A stretch of DNA of 21,755 bases from positions 1 through 21,755 of IMG/VR virus record IMGVR_UViG_3300031975_001639. One strand, 5' to 3'. Below are positions 1 to 8,330 of this stretch, piece by piece (position 1 is the first letter of the stretch; every line of letters starts with the position of its first letter). Made by a program: the position numbers and the translations under genes. The notes beneath the pieces are model-generated. The model did no database searches, was not told the DNA's origin, and was given only the letters and a program-made list of their open reading frames with translations. The DNA is from a virus.

Positions 1-2
1 GA

Positions 3-1256
3 CTTGAAATGGATATGGCTAGATTGAGCGATGCAAGTTATGTTAATAAATTAAACATTAGAGAACGTGCATACGATAGTAATGGTAAGGAATATTTAAA
101 CACTGAAGGTAAAAATTATACAGTTGAAAGATTAATGCCAACTCCTTATACACTCAGTGTAAATGTGGACTTGTGGACTACAAATACAGATCAGAAATTG
201 CAATTAATGGAGCAAATTCTAATGTTGTTCAATCCAAGTTTAGAAATACAAACCACAGATAATTACGTTGACTGGACTAGTTTAAGTGTAGTAAATTTAG
301 ATACTATTGGTTTTAGTTCAAGAAGTATTCCAGTAGGCACAGAAACTGAAATAGACGTTGCTACACTAGGATTTAAAACACCGATATATATTTCACCACC
401 TACAAAAGTAAAAAGACTAGGTGTAGTTACAAGTATTGTACAGAGCATCTATGATGAATCTCGAGGTACTATTGGATTAGAACAAAGTAGACCTGAACTG
501 ACTGCATACGGCGATACTGCTGTACCAAGTGCTGATATACGCACAACTGTTGGCATAACACCAACAGGAGAGATTAACAGAGTCAATAGAAATGCTGGTG
601 CAATTAAAGATAATACAACTAATGTAATTACTAATACTTTTAAGGATTACGGATTACTAATATTAGGCAATAGTGCAAAACTTATAAGACGTGGTGTTGT
701 TGGCGGAGTACTATGGGACGCATATGTTAAATCCTTTCCGGAAATATTTGAAGATGGCATAACGGAAATACGACTAAAACGTAAAGATTTACCTACTGAG
801 ATAGTCGGTACTGTTGCGATAAACACTACAAATCCAAACGAATTGATAGTTAATTGGGATGCAGATACATTACCCAGTGATACTGTGTTCACTGGACCAA
901 ACGGTGACAATAATAAGATACACTATATTATCGATCCTCAAAAAACAAGTCCTGCTTCACTAAAAACATCAGGTTACAGATTCTTATTACTAGATAATAG
1001 TATTGGAGATGCAGTTAATACTGATGGTGCTGATGACTGGAAAAACAACGACGGCTCAGATTTTATTGCTAGTGCAAACGACATAGTTGAATGGAGCGGT
1101 ACTGCATGGCAGGTAGTATTCGATGCAAGCACATATACTGGGACTGCATATACTACTAATCTTAACACAGGCGTACAATACAAATGGGATTCAGGTGAAT
1201 GGATACTATCATTCGAAGGCGAATATCCAAATGGCACCTGGCGATTAAAATTCTAG
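3..1256 (+). CDS. gp15: gp15-like tail sheath stabiliser/completion protein (5' truncated by window edge)
   Basis: In T4, gp15 caps the contractile tail, holding the sheath and joining the tail to the head connector. The frame is open to the left edge; the first ATG is at 9, but the T4 protein has more sequence before this point, so the true start probably lies outside the window. Residues 40-140 (counted from that ATG) resemble the gp15 core: a MPTPYTLSV strand, a WTTN...QLMEQIL helix followed by FNPSLEI, and the IYISPP segment before KVKRLGVV. T4 gp15 is about 270 residues; this protein is over 415 because of an extra C-terminal part (about 275-415) rich in Asp, Asn and Trp. That part ends in a WDSGEW...YPNGTWRLKF stretch like those of cyanophage homologues. 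It stops with TAG. The identification rests on remembered family patterns, not an alignment. Confidence 0.72.
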   Translation, partial: LEMDMARLSDASYVNKLNIRERAYDSNGKEYLNTEGKNYTVERLMPTPYTLSVNVDLWTTNTDQKLQLMEQILMLFNPSLEIQTTDNYVDWTSLSVVNLDTIGFSSRSIPVGTETEIDVATLGFKTPIYISPPTKVKRLGVVTSIVQSIYDESRGTIGLEQSRPELTAYGDTAVPSADIRTTVGITPTGEINRVNRNAGAIKDNTTNVITNTFKDYGLLILGNSAKLIRRGVVGGVLWDAYVKSFPEIFEDGITEIRLKRKDLPTEIVGTVAINTTNPNELIVNWDADTLPSDTVFTGPNGDNNKIHYIIDPQKTSPASLKTSGYRFLLLDNSIGDAVNTDGADDWKNNDGSDFIASANDIVEWSGTAWQVVFDASTYTGTAYTTNLNTGVQYKWDSGEWILSFEGEYPNGTWRLKF

Positions 1257-1269
1257 CATAATTATTTGT

Positions 1270-1698
1270 ATGGAAAAGATTATTTGTAGTGGAGCATTGT
1301 TCTACACCTTAGATACTCATAGATTTTTGTTTTTACATAGAACTAAAGGTAAACAAAATAACCTTTGGGGATTAGTTGGCGGAACAAACGAAGGTGCTGA
1401 AACACCTTGGGAAAGTCTAAAACGAGAAATATCTGAAGAAATTGGTAGTGTAAAAATTAAAAAAACTATTCCTTTAGAAACTTTTGTAAGTAACGATGAT
1501 AAGTTCCAGTTTCATACATATTTGTGTTTAGTTGAAAATGAATTTATTCCTATCCTTAATGATGAACACGACGGATATGCTTGGGTCTCTTTTACAAAAT
1601 GGCCTAAGCCATTACATCACGGTTTGCGTAATACATTACAAAATAAAACTAACCAACTTAAACTGGAAACAGTTTTTAAATTGATTGAATTACTATGA
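1270..1698 (+). CDS. Nudix hydrolase
   Basis: This is a pyrophosphohydrolase-type enzyme that would cleave a nucleoside diphosphate linked to another moiety; the substrate cannot be read from the sequence. A complete Nudix box (G-x5-E-x7-REU-x-EE-x-G) lies at residues 38-60: G38, E44, R52-E53, E56-E57 and G59, which bind the metal and catalyse. The length of 142 residues is normal for a single-domain Nudix protein. The start ATG is 13 bases after the gp15 stop and has no clear Shine-Dalgarno. The stop TGA overlaps the next start (ATGA at 1695), so translation is probably coupled. It heads a small accessory operon (1270-2883) between tail genes. A sanitising or nucleotide-sugar role is possible but unproven. 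Confidence 0.85.
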   Translation: MEKIICSGALFYTLDTHRFLFLHRTKGKQNNLWGLVGGTNEGAETPWESLKREISEEIGSVKIKKTIPLETFVSNDDKFQFHTYLCLVENEFIPILNDEHDGYAWVSFTKWPKPLHHGLRNTLQNKTNQLKLETVFKLIELL

Positions 1699-2273
1699 CG
1701 CAAGCAATGTTTTTAGAAAATTTTGGTTTTTACAGAGAAAAAATACCACAAAATTTGTATTATAATTTACTAAACGAATCTTTAAAATGTACTCAAATAG
1801 TAAATTCTGGAATAACAGAAAAAGGTGTTGCAAAACATTTTAGACTAAAAGACACCGCACAAGAACTTAATCAATATATAATAACTCTTATTAAAAATTA
1901 CGAAGCCGACTTTCCAGGTTTAGGAGAAATAGGCATATTGACAAAATCTTTGCCGTATAGGATTGAAGAGCAATGGATAAACCATCAAAAGGCAGGTGAA
2001 TTTATTCCCAATCATGTACATCAAGGAATCTACAGTTATAGTATATGGATTAAAATTCCTGAAATAGAGAACAATAAGTATCAAGGTAATTTTGAATTCA
2101 CATATACTAACATTGTTGGAAATATTGTTCATAAAAGATTTCAATTAACTAAAGAAAATGAAGGCGAAATAATATTTTTCCCTTCAAAGTTGCCCCACAA
2201 TGTATATCCGTTTTTGAACAGTAATGAAACAAGGATATCAATAAGTGGTAATATAATATTGGATGCAGGATAA
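1695..2273 (+). CDS. Putative Fe(II)/2-oxoglutarate oxygenase (2OG-FeII_Oxy_5-like)
   Basis: This is likely a cytoplasmic non-haem iron dioxygenase that hydroxylates an unknown substrate. The core matches the phage 2OG-FeII_Oxy_5 pattern: a QWINHQKAGEF strand (93-103), then an iron-binding H107-V-H109 in place of the usual HxD, and IYSYSIWIKIP. A GEIIFFPSKLPH segment follows with the distal ligand H168, and a late R180 would bind the 2-oxoglutarate carboxylate. The length of 192 residues suits the family. The start overlaps the Nudix stop (ATGA) and the stop overlaps the cupin start (TAATG), so the four accessory genes form one coupled unit. Family assignment is from motifs. The HxH variant recurs in several paralogues in this window, so it looks like a family feature and not a defect. 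Confidence 0.7.
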   Translation: MTQAMFLENFGFYREKIPQNLYYNLLNESLKCTQIVNSGITEKGVAKHFRLKDTAQELNQYIITLIKNYEADFPGLGEIGILTKSLPYRIEEQWINHQKAGEFIPNHVHQGIYSYSIWIKIPEIENNKYQGNFEFTYTNIVGNIVHKRFQLTKENEGEIIFFPSKLPHNVYPFLNSNETRISISGNIILDAG

Positions 2274-2626
2274 TGGATAAAAAAGATAATGTAAAACAAA
2301 CGGACTATGGCTATGAAATTACTTGGGTATCAGAAGAAACTTATGGCGGCAAAATTTTGGTATTTGATAAAACAATTAAAACAGATTTCTGGTTTAACAG
2401 TATAACCGAAAAATGTTGGTTTGTAAATAGTGGTGAATTCCTATTTAAATGGATAGATACTAGTACCGGTCAATTATTTGAAAAACAAGCCTCCGAAGGT
2501 ACAACATTTATATCTAAGCCACTTATGCCTTGTGCAATTGAGTGTAAAATTGTTGGTAGTATTACTGAAGTCAACAACGGTAACAACGACGATCATAATA
2601 TTGTAATTAAAAAGGATAACTATTGA
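2273..2626 (+). CDS. Cupin-fold protein, metal ligands apparently lost
   Basis: This 117-residue protein resembles the single-cupin mannose-6-phosphate isomerase-like proteins of marine phages. It has a central strand series ending WFVNSGEF (49-56), a second G-x-TF...P motif (76-86) and a C-terminal SITEVNNG...DDHNIVI segment, similar to the end of type II mannose-6-phosphate isomerases. Where an active cupin has H-x-H...E it appears to have W40, N42 and K47, and the second-motif histidine near residues 86-88 is C or A. It is therefore probably not a metal enzyme and may bind a ligand or partner. It starts at TAATG, overlapping the oxygenase stop, and ends TGATG, overlapping the next gene. 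The cupin call is moderate and the loss of metal binding is an inference from manual alignment. Confidence 0.55.
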   Translation: MDKKDNVKQTDYGYEITWVSEETYGGKILVFDKTIKTDFWFNSITEKCWFVNSGEFLFKWIDTSTGQLFEKQASEGTTFISKPLMPCAIECKIVGSITEVNNGNNDDHNIVIKKDNY

Positions 2627-2883
2627 TGAATTTGCTAGAAAGTCCAAAAGTAAAAAAAGATATACGTGCTTACAAACAGGCTGTTGATAAAATAGTAGAT
2701 GAAAAAAATAAACAAATATTTCAACATATATTAGATGAATATATGGCAAGAGTAAAAATTATAAATGATACTCATAGCTCTAAAACACCAGGATTGATAA
2801 AGCCTAGTTCAATTCAAGAACATATAAAAGAGTTAGGTGATTTGAGAACGCAGTTAGATAATTTAGTCAAGAGTGTCAATTAA
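2626..2883 (+). CDS. Small helical protein of unknown function
   Basis: I do not recognise this 85-residue protein. It is charged and almost entirely helix-forming, with a Lys/Asp-rich first half (about 5-45) and a second predicted amphipathic helix near the C-terminus (EHIKELGDLRTQLDNLVKSV), which suggests a short coiled coil. It has no signal peptide or membrane segment. I chose ATG 2626, whose A is the last base of the cupin stop (TGATG), over the TTG one codon earlier, because this tight overlap matches the other junctions of the operon. Its TAA stop shares TTAA with the stop of the convergent fibre gene, leaving no room for a terminator between them. Confidence 0.6.
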   Translation: MNLLESPKVKKDIRAYKQAVDKIVDEKNKQIFQHILDEYMARVKIINDTHSSKTPGLIKPSSIQEHIKELGDLRTQLDNLVKSVN

Positions 2884-4496
2884 ATATTATCCATATTCTT
2901 TATCTTCATAGTTCCAAACATAGCACTATGTGATGTACACTGATACACATAATTAGTATTATTAGTTAACGCATCAGGCACACGCCAGTATAACATTCCG
3001 CTTGATTTACCCTGTGCGTTGGAATTTGTGCTAACTGTGCCATCTGCCGCAACATGAACTAAATTTGTTGTTAATGCTGAAAGTGTATTATCTTGCAGTT
3101 CAAATGGATGTCCACCTATACCGTCTAAGTCAAATGCTATTGTTGTTCCTGTTAACACTGTGATAGTAGGATTATTACCTGTATAATGGCTATTAATTGT
3201 GTATGCAGATGTGCCTACATTTCCCATTCTAAGTGTTGCAATAGCGTGTTCATATATATCATGTATATCAATACCTGCTGATTGTACATCGCTCAGTGCA
3301 TCAAACGTAGACGCACCAGGAGTTTGACTGTTGGTAATTGTTAACGAATCTCCGCCTGCATTAGTTGTAATGCCAATTCCGCTACCTGCAACTATTGTAA
3401 GTGTATCTGTAGTAGTGTCAGCCTCTATATTAGACTGTCCTGCAACAGTAATAACACTAAATGCATTTTGATTGACATCTCCGCCACCACCTCCAGTTGC
3501 TGGATCTGCAGGAACCCAATTTGTGCCGTTCCATGCAAGGACCTGATCGTCTGTAGGTGTTGCTGTAGTTGTGTCTACATCACTTAATGCATCTATACTC
3601 AAACTACCAATACCTGTTAAGTAGGTTCCTAGGTCACTAATTTGACTTTCAGTAATACTTAATGCCGCCTGGTGTTGTGTAACACTTGTCTCAGTAATAT
3701 TTGTATCTGGTACATCTGCCCAAGTTACTGCGGTACTAAGGTCATTTGTTTCTGTAAATGATTCTAAAGCACCTATGCCAGCTGCTGTAGGCGGTGTAAA
3801 TTTAAATTCGCCTGTTGCATTATTGTAACTTATAGCACCATTACCACTAGGTGTATTTTCAATGCCAATACTAAAACTATCTAGTGCAACGACACTGGGT
3901 GTGTTACTTAAATTGTTATAGTTTAAAAAATATGCACTATCAAATCCGTCTAATGTATCAGCATCAGTACCACCGCCGCCTGTTGTTGCATCAGCGCCAG
4001 GCGCCCAATTAGTTCCGTTCCATTTTAAGACTTGTCCTGTAGTTGGTGCACTACTCGTTGTGTCTACATCGCTTAAAAAATTAATACTAAACGGACTCAT
4101 ATTGACTGTTACGATATCTGTATCTGTACCAATAGCAGTTGCAATATTTGTTCCACCTACAATACTAAGTGTGTCATTTATACTTGCAGCAGTTGTTGAT
4201 CCTTGGTCTGCTGTAATAGTATCGAATACATTTTGTGTTAAGCCTCCGCCACTACTATTAATAGTTAAGGTTTTGCCTGAGATAGACGTAGTAACGTTTG
4301 TGCCGCCTTCTACTGTTAATGTATCGTTAATTATATTCGGAGCAACTGACCCAGTATCTGCACTAAATGTAGTAAAAATATTTCTTGCTACTGTATTTGT
4401 AACAAGATTCCATGCAGTACCATCCCATTTCCAGGTGGTGTTACCTTCTGTAAATGTATCATTTAATTCTGGTGTGTTTGGAAAATTTATTGCCAT
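2880..4496 (-). CDS. Tail-fibre-like virion protein with C-terminal cupredoxin-like domain
   Basis: This 538-residue Thr/Asn/Gly/Ser-rich protein is of the marine phage fibre type. The N-terminus (MAINFPNTPELNDTF...WKWDGTAW) is a frequent start of such virion proteins. The middle is repetitive: three copies of a unit with a DTLTIVxGxxI core (about 40-80, 89-131 and 344-388), two LSDVDTT...WNGTNW units (141-166 and 304-329) and Gly runs. The last 110 residues look like a small beta-sandwich with H463, C520, H523 and M526, the last three spaced Cxx-Hxx-M as in amicyanin (type 1 copper). The start has a GAGGT Shine-Dalgarno and an AATAAATA late-like box upstream. It lies just downstream of the S8 protease gene. 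A receptor or virion-surface role is inferred; copper binding is untested. Confidence 0.75.
   Translation of the reverse strand: MAINFPNTPELNDTFTEGNTTWKWDGTAWNLVTNTVARNIFTTFSADTGSVAPNIINDTLTVEGGTNVTTSISGKTLTINSSGGGLTQNVFDTITADQGSTTAASINDTLSIVGGTNIATAIGTDTDIVTVNMSPFSINFLSDVDTTSSAPTTGQVLKWNGTNWAPGADATTGGGGTDADTLDGFDSAYFLNYNNLSNTPSVVALDSFSIGIENTPSGNGAISYNNATGEFKFTPPTAAGIGALESFTETNDLSTAVTWADVPDTNITETSVTQHQAALSITESQISDLGTYLTGIGSLSIDALSDVDTTTATPTDDQVLAWNGTNWVPADPATGGGGGDVNQNAFSVITVAGQSNIEADTTTDTLTIVAGSGIGITTNAGGDSLTITNSQTPGASTFDALSDVQSAGIDIHDIYEHAIATLRMGNVGTSAYTINSHYTGNNPTITVLTGTTIAFDLDGIGGHPFELQDNTLSALTTNLVHVAADGTVSTNSNAQGKSSGMLYWRVPDALTNNTNYVYQCTSHSAMFGTMKIKNMDNI
3333..4379 (-). repeat. Degenerate protein-level repeats in the fibre gene
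   Basis: Translated repeats lie within the fibre gene. Three copies of a roughly 40-residue unit have the core N-x-F...ad-x-Gs...DTL-t-vxGt-nI...LTI (residues 40-80, 89-131 and 344-388). Two copies of a 26-residue LSDVDTT...QVLxWNGTNW unit (141-166 and 304-329) are interspersed. The copies are diverged at the DNA level. They are probably successive beta-rich shaft modules of a trimeric fibre. Confidence 0.55.
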
Positions 4497-4512
4497 TGTT
4501 TACCTCTTACTG

Positions 4513-4520
4513 TATTTATT
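4513..4520 (-). promoter_or_regulatory. Late-promoter-like box upstream of fibre gene
   Basis: The minus strand reads AATAAATA, one mismatch from the T4 late promoter box TATAAATA. It lies 17 bases before the fibre ATG at 4496, with a GAGGT Shine-Dalgarno between. It overlaps the stop codon of the S8 protease gene. It is weaker than the exact boxes at 10399 and 10903. Confidence 0.35.
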
Positions 4521-7041
4521 AATCTGGTACATATCCTGATGGGCCTGCAACTGTTGGATCACCTGTGTCTCCGTCTTGGAATATATTTCTAATAGTAGCA
4601 AGTGTTGGTTTACTGATTACCGGAGCAATATATGAATTGTGTAGTGCATACCCTAGAGGGTTATTAGATTGTATGCCTGCTGGTGTACGCATACTATCGC
4701 TCCATTCAGGCGCAAGGCTTCCGCCGTCCCATAGACTTGAATAATCGAACATACAAAAGTTTAGTAGATACAAATATTCTTTTGCAGCCACTTCAAATGC
4801 ATCTCCATTAGTTTTAAAAGCACCCGGACTTGGCTCGTAGCCTGATGGATCCCACATGCCTGCGTCATACGCTTCTACCATTGCATTATACAAAGGACCA
4901 GTGTTCCAGTCTGAACTTATATAAGGATACAATTTTAATGTTTGTGCATCTAAGCCATGCATATGTATTGTGTGAAATACGTGTTCAATAACTTCTTGTG
5001 CGTCTTGATCGCCATCGCCTGGTGCTCCACCTGTTGAGTTTAGATACCATACCATATCGTTTTGAACAGTAGCGTCAAACAAGTCTGTTAGGTTCCAAAA
5101 TATAATGCCAGCATCTGTTAAAAAGTTTGTGCTATAGTCTGCACCAGCACCTCTGGCTACTCTTTGTATAGTTGGTAACCCTGCGTGATATGTTCCTGCG
5201 TCACCACTTAAATTTTGTATTAATCCTCTTTGTGCTGATCCGTTTATATCTGCGCCTGTTGGATCTGTAAACAGTTCAAACATACGTGCTACTTTTTCTA
5301 ACCACGCATCTGGAACTGCTGTTTGTCCTCCAACTGCGCCGGCACCCATTATCCTTACACCATTTACAGTAACTTCCCGTTTAAAGAAGTCACTACCATC
5401 GCCAACAACATTGATAATTGCACCATTGTTGTATTCTGGATCTGCTACTGGTACTTCTGCCGGAGTATAATTAGGGAAAATTCCCTGTAATTTAAGATTT
5501 GCTCCGCTTACTTCTACCGGTTGTCTTCCATATTTGTCAAATAAAACTTTAGTGCTTGCACCTAATAAACTTGTAGTAAAAGATGCATAATCTGTATCAG
5601 AAGCAGTGTCGTACATCACAGGTTTTGCTTCAGATAATAATTTTGTTGTAAGTTGTGTAGGCGAACTATTAGAATTTATTTGCAAATGTAGTGCAGCTAC
5701 ACCAGCAACTTGTGGTGCTGCAAAACTTGTGCCAGACAATGATACAATTTTATAGTTAGCATCTATTGGACTATCAAGAGAAGTATAAATATTTGTAGTA
5801 CTTGTTGCTCCTACAATATTAGTTCCCGGTGCCCATATATTTACTCTAGGCCCTTTTGAGCTTGATCCTTGTGTTCTGTCTTTGTAAATTCCGCCATCAT
5901 TATATACACTCGTACTAATATTACCTACAATAAAAGCATCGTCGCTATGCGGACTAGAACCTCTTCCATAATTAAAAGTTAGGCCTCCAAAAACTACAGT
6001 ATTATTATAATCATCTCCGCTTGATATATCACCTTTATAATAATCATTACCTGCAGCAATTACAACATGCACTCCGGCGGCTATAAGTTCATCTACATCT
6101 GCATCTACAGAAGCGATTCTAGCAGGAATTTTTCTTGTAGTTCCTGCTAAAGGAATTACCACTCCTGTCCCTTGCCATAAAGAAAGATCAGTAGTATAAT
6201 CTACTCCCCAAACCCAACCTGTTCCTCTATATGTACCACTAGTAGGATCGCCAGTTACTGTGCTTGAATATCCCCAACTCATATTTACAACGGTTGGCCG
6301 GCCATTTGTTTTTGCATTATGCCATTCTTTAATTACATCAAAACAATCTGCTATAGGTGTTCCTGTTCCGGTATCTCCAGCACCTTCTAAACCTGCAATT
6401 TTCATAGAGTATATATGTGCGTCTTTAGCAAAGCCGTATATATTTCCTGCTGTAATACTTGCACACAAAGTTCCATGTCCGTCAAAATCTCTGTTATAAT
6501 TTGCGTTTTGTGTGCCACTTACAACGGATTGTGCTGCATACCAGTCTATTGGTTTAACTCTGCTTATTCCATTACTATCTAAAAAATCTGGATGATTTGG
6601 TTCTATACCACTATCCTGTATAACAACATCAACTCCCTTACCTGTTAGTGCATACGGAAATATATTATCACTTGTATTTGAATTTTGGTAATTATTTGCT
6701 TCCATTATACTTCTACGTAATCCCCAATTTACAAGACTGTTGTCTGAAAATGTAACTGGTTTTGTGAAGTTAGCAGTTTGTGTAGAATTAAATCCTATTT
6801 GGATATCAGTTCGTTGGTCAGGTGGAATTTCAACAGCAAGCACCCTACTATCCTCTTCAAGAGCAGTTGCTTCTTCGTCTGTAAGCATAAAATGTGTTTG
6901 TCTTTTCGATCCAGGTCTTGGATTAGCTATGTCGACACTCCTATTTGGAATAGGTCCAGCACCTGAACTTGCTGTAATTTCAGATTCTAATTCTACTAAA
7001 TTTACACCTTTGTGTACAACTACTGTGTATTCTTTTTCCAT
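4519..7041 (-). CDS. Subtilisin-like serine protease (S8), virion-associated, with His-rich C-terminal domain
   Basis: The 840-residue protein has an intact S8 catalytic set: D143 (IQDSG), H189 (FDGHGT), oxyanion N332 (IAAGND) and S439 (LSGTSFAAP). Residues 1-105 resemble a propeptide or linker, and the catalytic domain spans about 130-455. The remaining 370 residues are a separate domain I do not recognise. It contains a dense histidine cluster (E686, H687, H690, H693, H695) that could bind a metal but is not a standard HExxH. There is no obvious secretion signal, which fits a phage-made virion protein. It sits between two fibre genes in the same direction; its ATG is one base after the upstream gene's TAA, with AGGA ten bases before it. 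It could process virion proteins, or act on the host surface during adsorption. Protease activity is well supported; the target is unknown. Confidence 0.85.
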   Translation of the reverse strand: MEKEYTVVVHKGVNLVELESEITASSGAGPIPNRSVDIANPRPGSKRQTHFMLTDEEATALEEDSRVLAVEIPPDQRTDIQIGFNSTQTANFTKPVTFSDNSLVNWGLRRSIMEANNYQNSNTSDNIFPYALTGKGVDVVIQDSGIEPNHPDFLDSNGISRVKPIDWYAAQSVVSGTQNANYNRDFDGHGTLCASITAGNIYGFAKDAHIYSMKIAGLEGAGDTGTGTPIADCFDVIKEWHNAKTNGRPTVVNMSWGYSSTVTGDPTSGTYRGTGWVWGVDYTTDLSLWQGTGVVIPLAGTTRKIPARIASVDADVDELIAAGVHVVIAAGNDYYKGDISSGDDYNNTVVFGGLTFNYGRGSSPHSDDAFIVGNISTSVYNDGGIYKDRTQGSSSKGPRVNIWAPGTNIVGATSTTNIYTSLDSPIDANYKIVSLSGTSFAAPQVAGVAALHLQINSNSSPTQLTTKLLSEAKPVMYDTASDTDYASFTTSLLGASTKVLFDKYGRQPVEVSGANLKLQGIFPNYTPAEVPVADPEYNNGAIINVVGDGSDFFKREVTVNGVRIMGAGAVGGQTAVPDAWLEKVARMFELFTDPTGADINGSAQRGLIQNLSGDAGTYHAGLPTIQRVARGAGADYSTNFLTDAGIIFWNLTDLFDATVQNDMVWYLNSTGGAPGDGDQDAQEVIEHVFHTIHMHGLDAQTLKLYPYISSDWNTGPLYNAMVEAYDAGMWDPSGYEPSPGAFKTNGDAFEVAAKEYLYLLNFCMFDYSSLWDGGSLAPEWSDSMRTPAGIQSNNPLGYALHNSYIAPVISKPTLATIRNIFQDGDTGDPTVAGPSGYVPD

Positions 7042-7042
7042 G

Positions 7043-8323
7043 TTAGACTATTCCTGAATCGTCTAATCTACGCCATGTTCCATTTATATATGCTTGGATT
7101 TTATTGTCCTGGGTATTGTATATCATATCGCCGTCAACTGCTGACAACGCATCTCTCTGCGTGTTTGTATAACTAGGTAACCTAAATGGTCCGCCACTAA
7201 CAACAGTTCCGTCTTGACTATTTAAATTTATTATACTAGCACTATCTATTGTAGGCGTACCATTTGATGTAGATACAAAATTATTCGCATACGCAGTGTT
7301 TCGTACACTTAGATCATTATCTACGCTTAGGTCTGATGACATTGTAACTGGTGGAGTCATTGTTATTCCACTGCTATCGTCTGTATCAATAATACTAGAA
7401 CCTATTGTAAAATTGCCATTAGAATCACCTGTTGCAGGGTCTTGAAATGTAAATGCTCCGCTACCGTCTGTTGTTAGTACTTGACCGTTAGTTCCATCTG
7501 AAATTCCTAAATCTGTTATTGCAGTAATATTTTGGAAAGGTGCTGTAGGTTGTACCCATTGGTTGCTGTCGCCGTCTGCTACATATACATAAAGTATACC
7601 GTTTGTACTATTATACCAAATTGCTCCACTTTCTGGGCTATCTGGTACTGTATCGCTGACACTGATACTTGCGGCGCCGCCGCCTGCACCCGGGTCTGCA
7701 CTAGTAAATGTATTACCCATTCCTAGATGTGATGTGCAATAATAATAAAGAGTTGCAGGTGTTGCACTAGTAACTGTGATTTGCACACTACGTTGTGTAC
7801 TTTTTGCAAATCCTGTTACATACTGTGCTTTTGTAACAATATCATTTTCTAATTTGTAAATTACATTTGTTAGATAAGGTGTGCCAGCGCCAAGTTCTCC
7901 ATTTGCATCATCTGCTGAAAAACTTAAAGGATGTATATTTGCTACACCACCGTCGGCATTCGGCCAAAATTCGTTTGTTTGATCGTTTTGATTGAAGACA
8001 TATGTAAAACCTGTAACTAAATTTAGTTCTGGTTTGTATAGTCCGTCAATGTTATATACATTTCCGAGGTCTTCGTCTACACCTGCTTGCACCGTTACAG
8101 CATATTCAACTACACCCACACCTGAGGAAAGTATATGTTCACTAATATTTTTATCAGTCAGTACACTATATCCGCCTGCTAAATTTCCAGAATATAACCT
8201 TAATGTGTTAGACTGTTTATCAAAAAATACTTCGCCACTATTTCCAACGTTTCTATCTAGAAAGTCGTCAGGCCGTGGTATAATTCTAATTCTGTCTACT
8301 ATTGGTGCTTGGTTTGATGCCAT
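7043..8323 (-). CDS. Tail-fibre-like virion protein with internal cupredoxin-like domain
   Basis: This 426-residue virion protein of marine phage type has three parts. Residues 1-60 hold an attachment-like segment (RIRIIPRPDDFLDR...GEVFFD). Residues about 100-208 form a cupredoxin-like domain with H131 (NIHPLSF), C196, H199 and M202 (YYYCTSHLGMGN), again a full blue-copper ligand set. Residues 215-426 hold WYN...YVYV, LTTDGSGAFTF and a final RLPSYTNTQRDALSAVDGDM segment followed by QDNKIQAYINGTWRRL, a common fibre/collar C-terminus. The ATG at 8323 has AAGGA eight bases upstream, but that site lies inside the 3' arm of a 13-bp hairpin (8331-8367), implying control of translation. The gene is first in the fibre-protease-fibre block downstream of groEL. 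The copper role is inferred. Confidence 0.75.
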   Translation of the reverse strand: MASNQAPIVDRIRIIPRPDDFLDRNVGNSGEVFFDKQSNTLRLYSGNLAGGYSVLTDKNISEHILSSGVGVVEYAVTVQAGVDEDLGNVYNIDGLYKPELNLVTGFTYVFNQNDQTNEFWPNADGGVANIHPLSFSADDANGELGAGTPYLTNVIYKLENDIVTKAQYVTGFAKSTQRSVQITVTSATPATLYYYCTSHLGMGNTFTSADPGAGGGAASISVSDTVPDSPESGAIWYNSTNGILYVYVADGDSNQWVQPTAPFQNITAITDLGISDGTNGQVLTTDGSGAFTFQDPATGDSNGNFTIGSSIIDTDDSSGITMTPPVTMSSDLSVDNDLSVRNTAYANNFVSTSNGTPTIDSASIINLNSQDGTVVSGGPFRLPSYTNTQRDALSAVDGDMIYNTQDNKIQAYINGTWRRLDDSGIV

Positions 8324-8330
8324 ATTATAA

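Noticed and set aside
4960-5020. HExxH zinc protease motif in the C-terminal domain of the S8 protein
   Set aside because: The order is E-H-x-x-H-x-x-H-x-H, not HExxH or HxxEH, so a second protease activity is not supported.
5784-5791. TATAAATA on the plus strand
   Set aside because: It lies deep inside the protease gene, antisense to it, with no plus-strand gene downstream; chance occurrence in AT-rich DNA.
6260-7057. Plus-strand open frames within the protease region
   Set aside because: They are antisense shadows of a gene with an intact catalytic triad and show no RBS or family motif.
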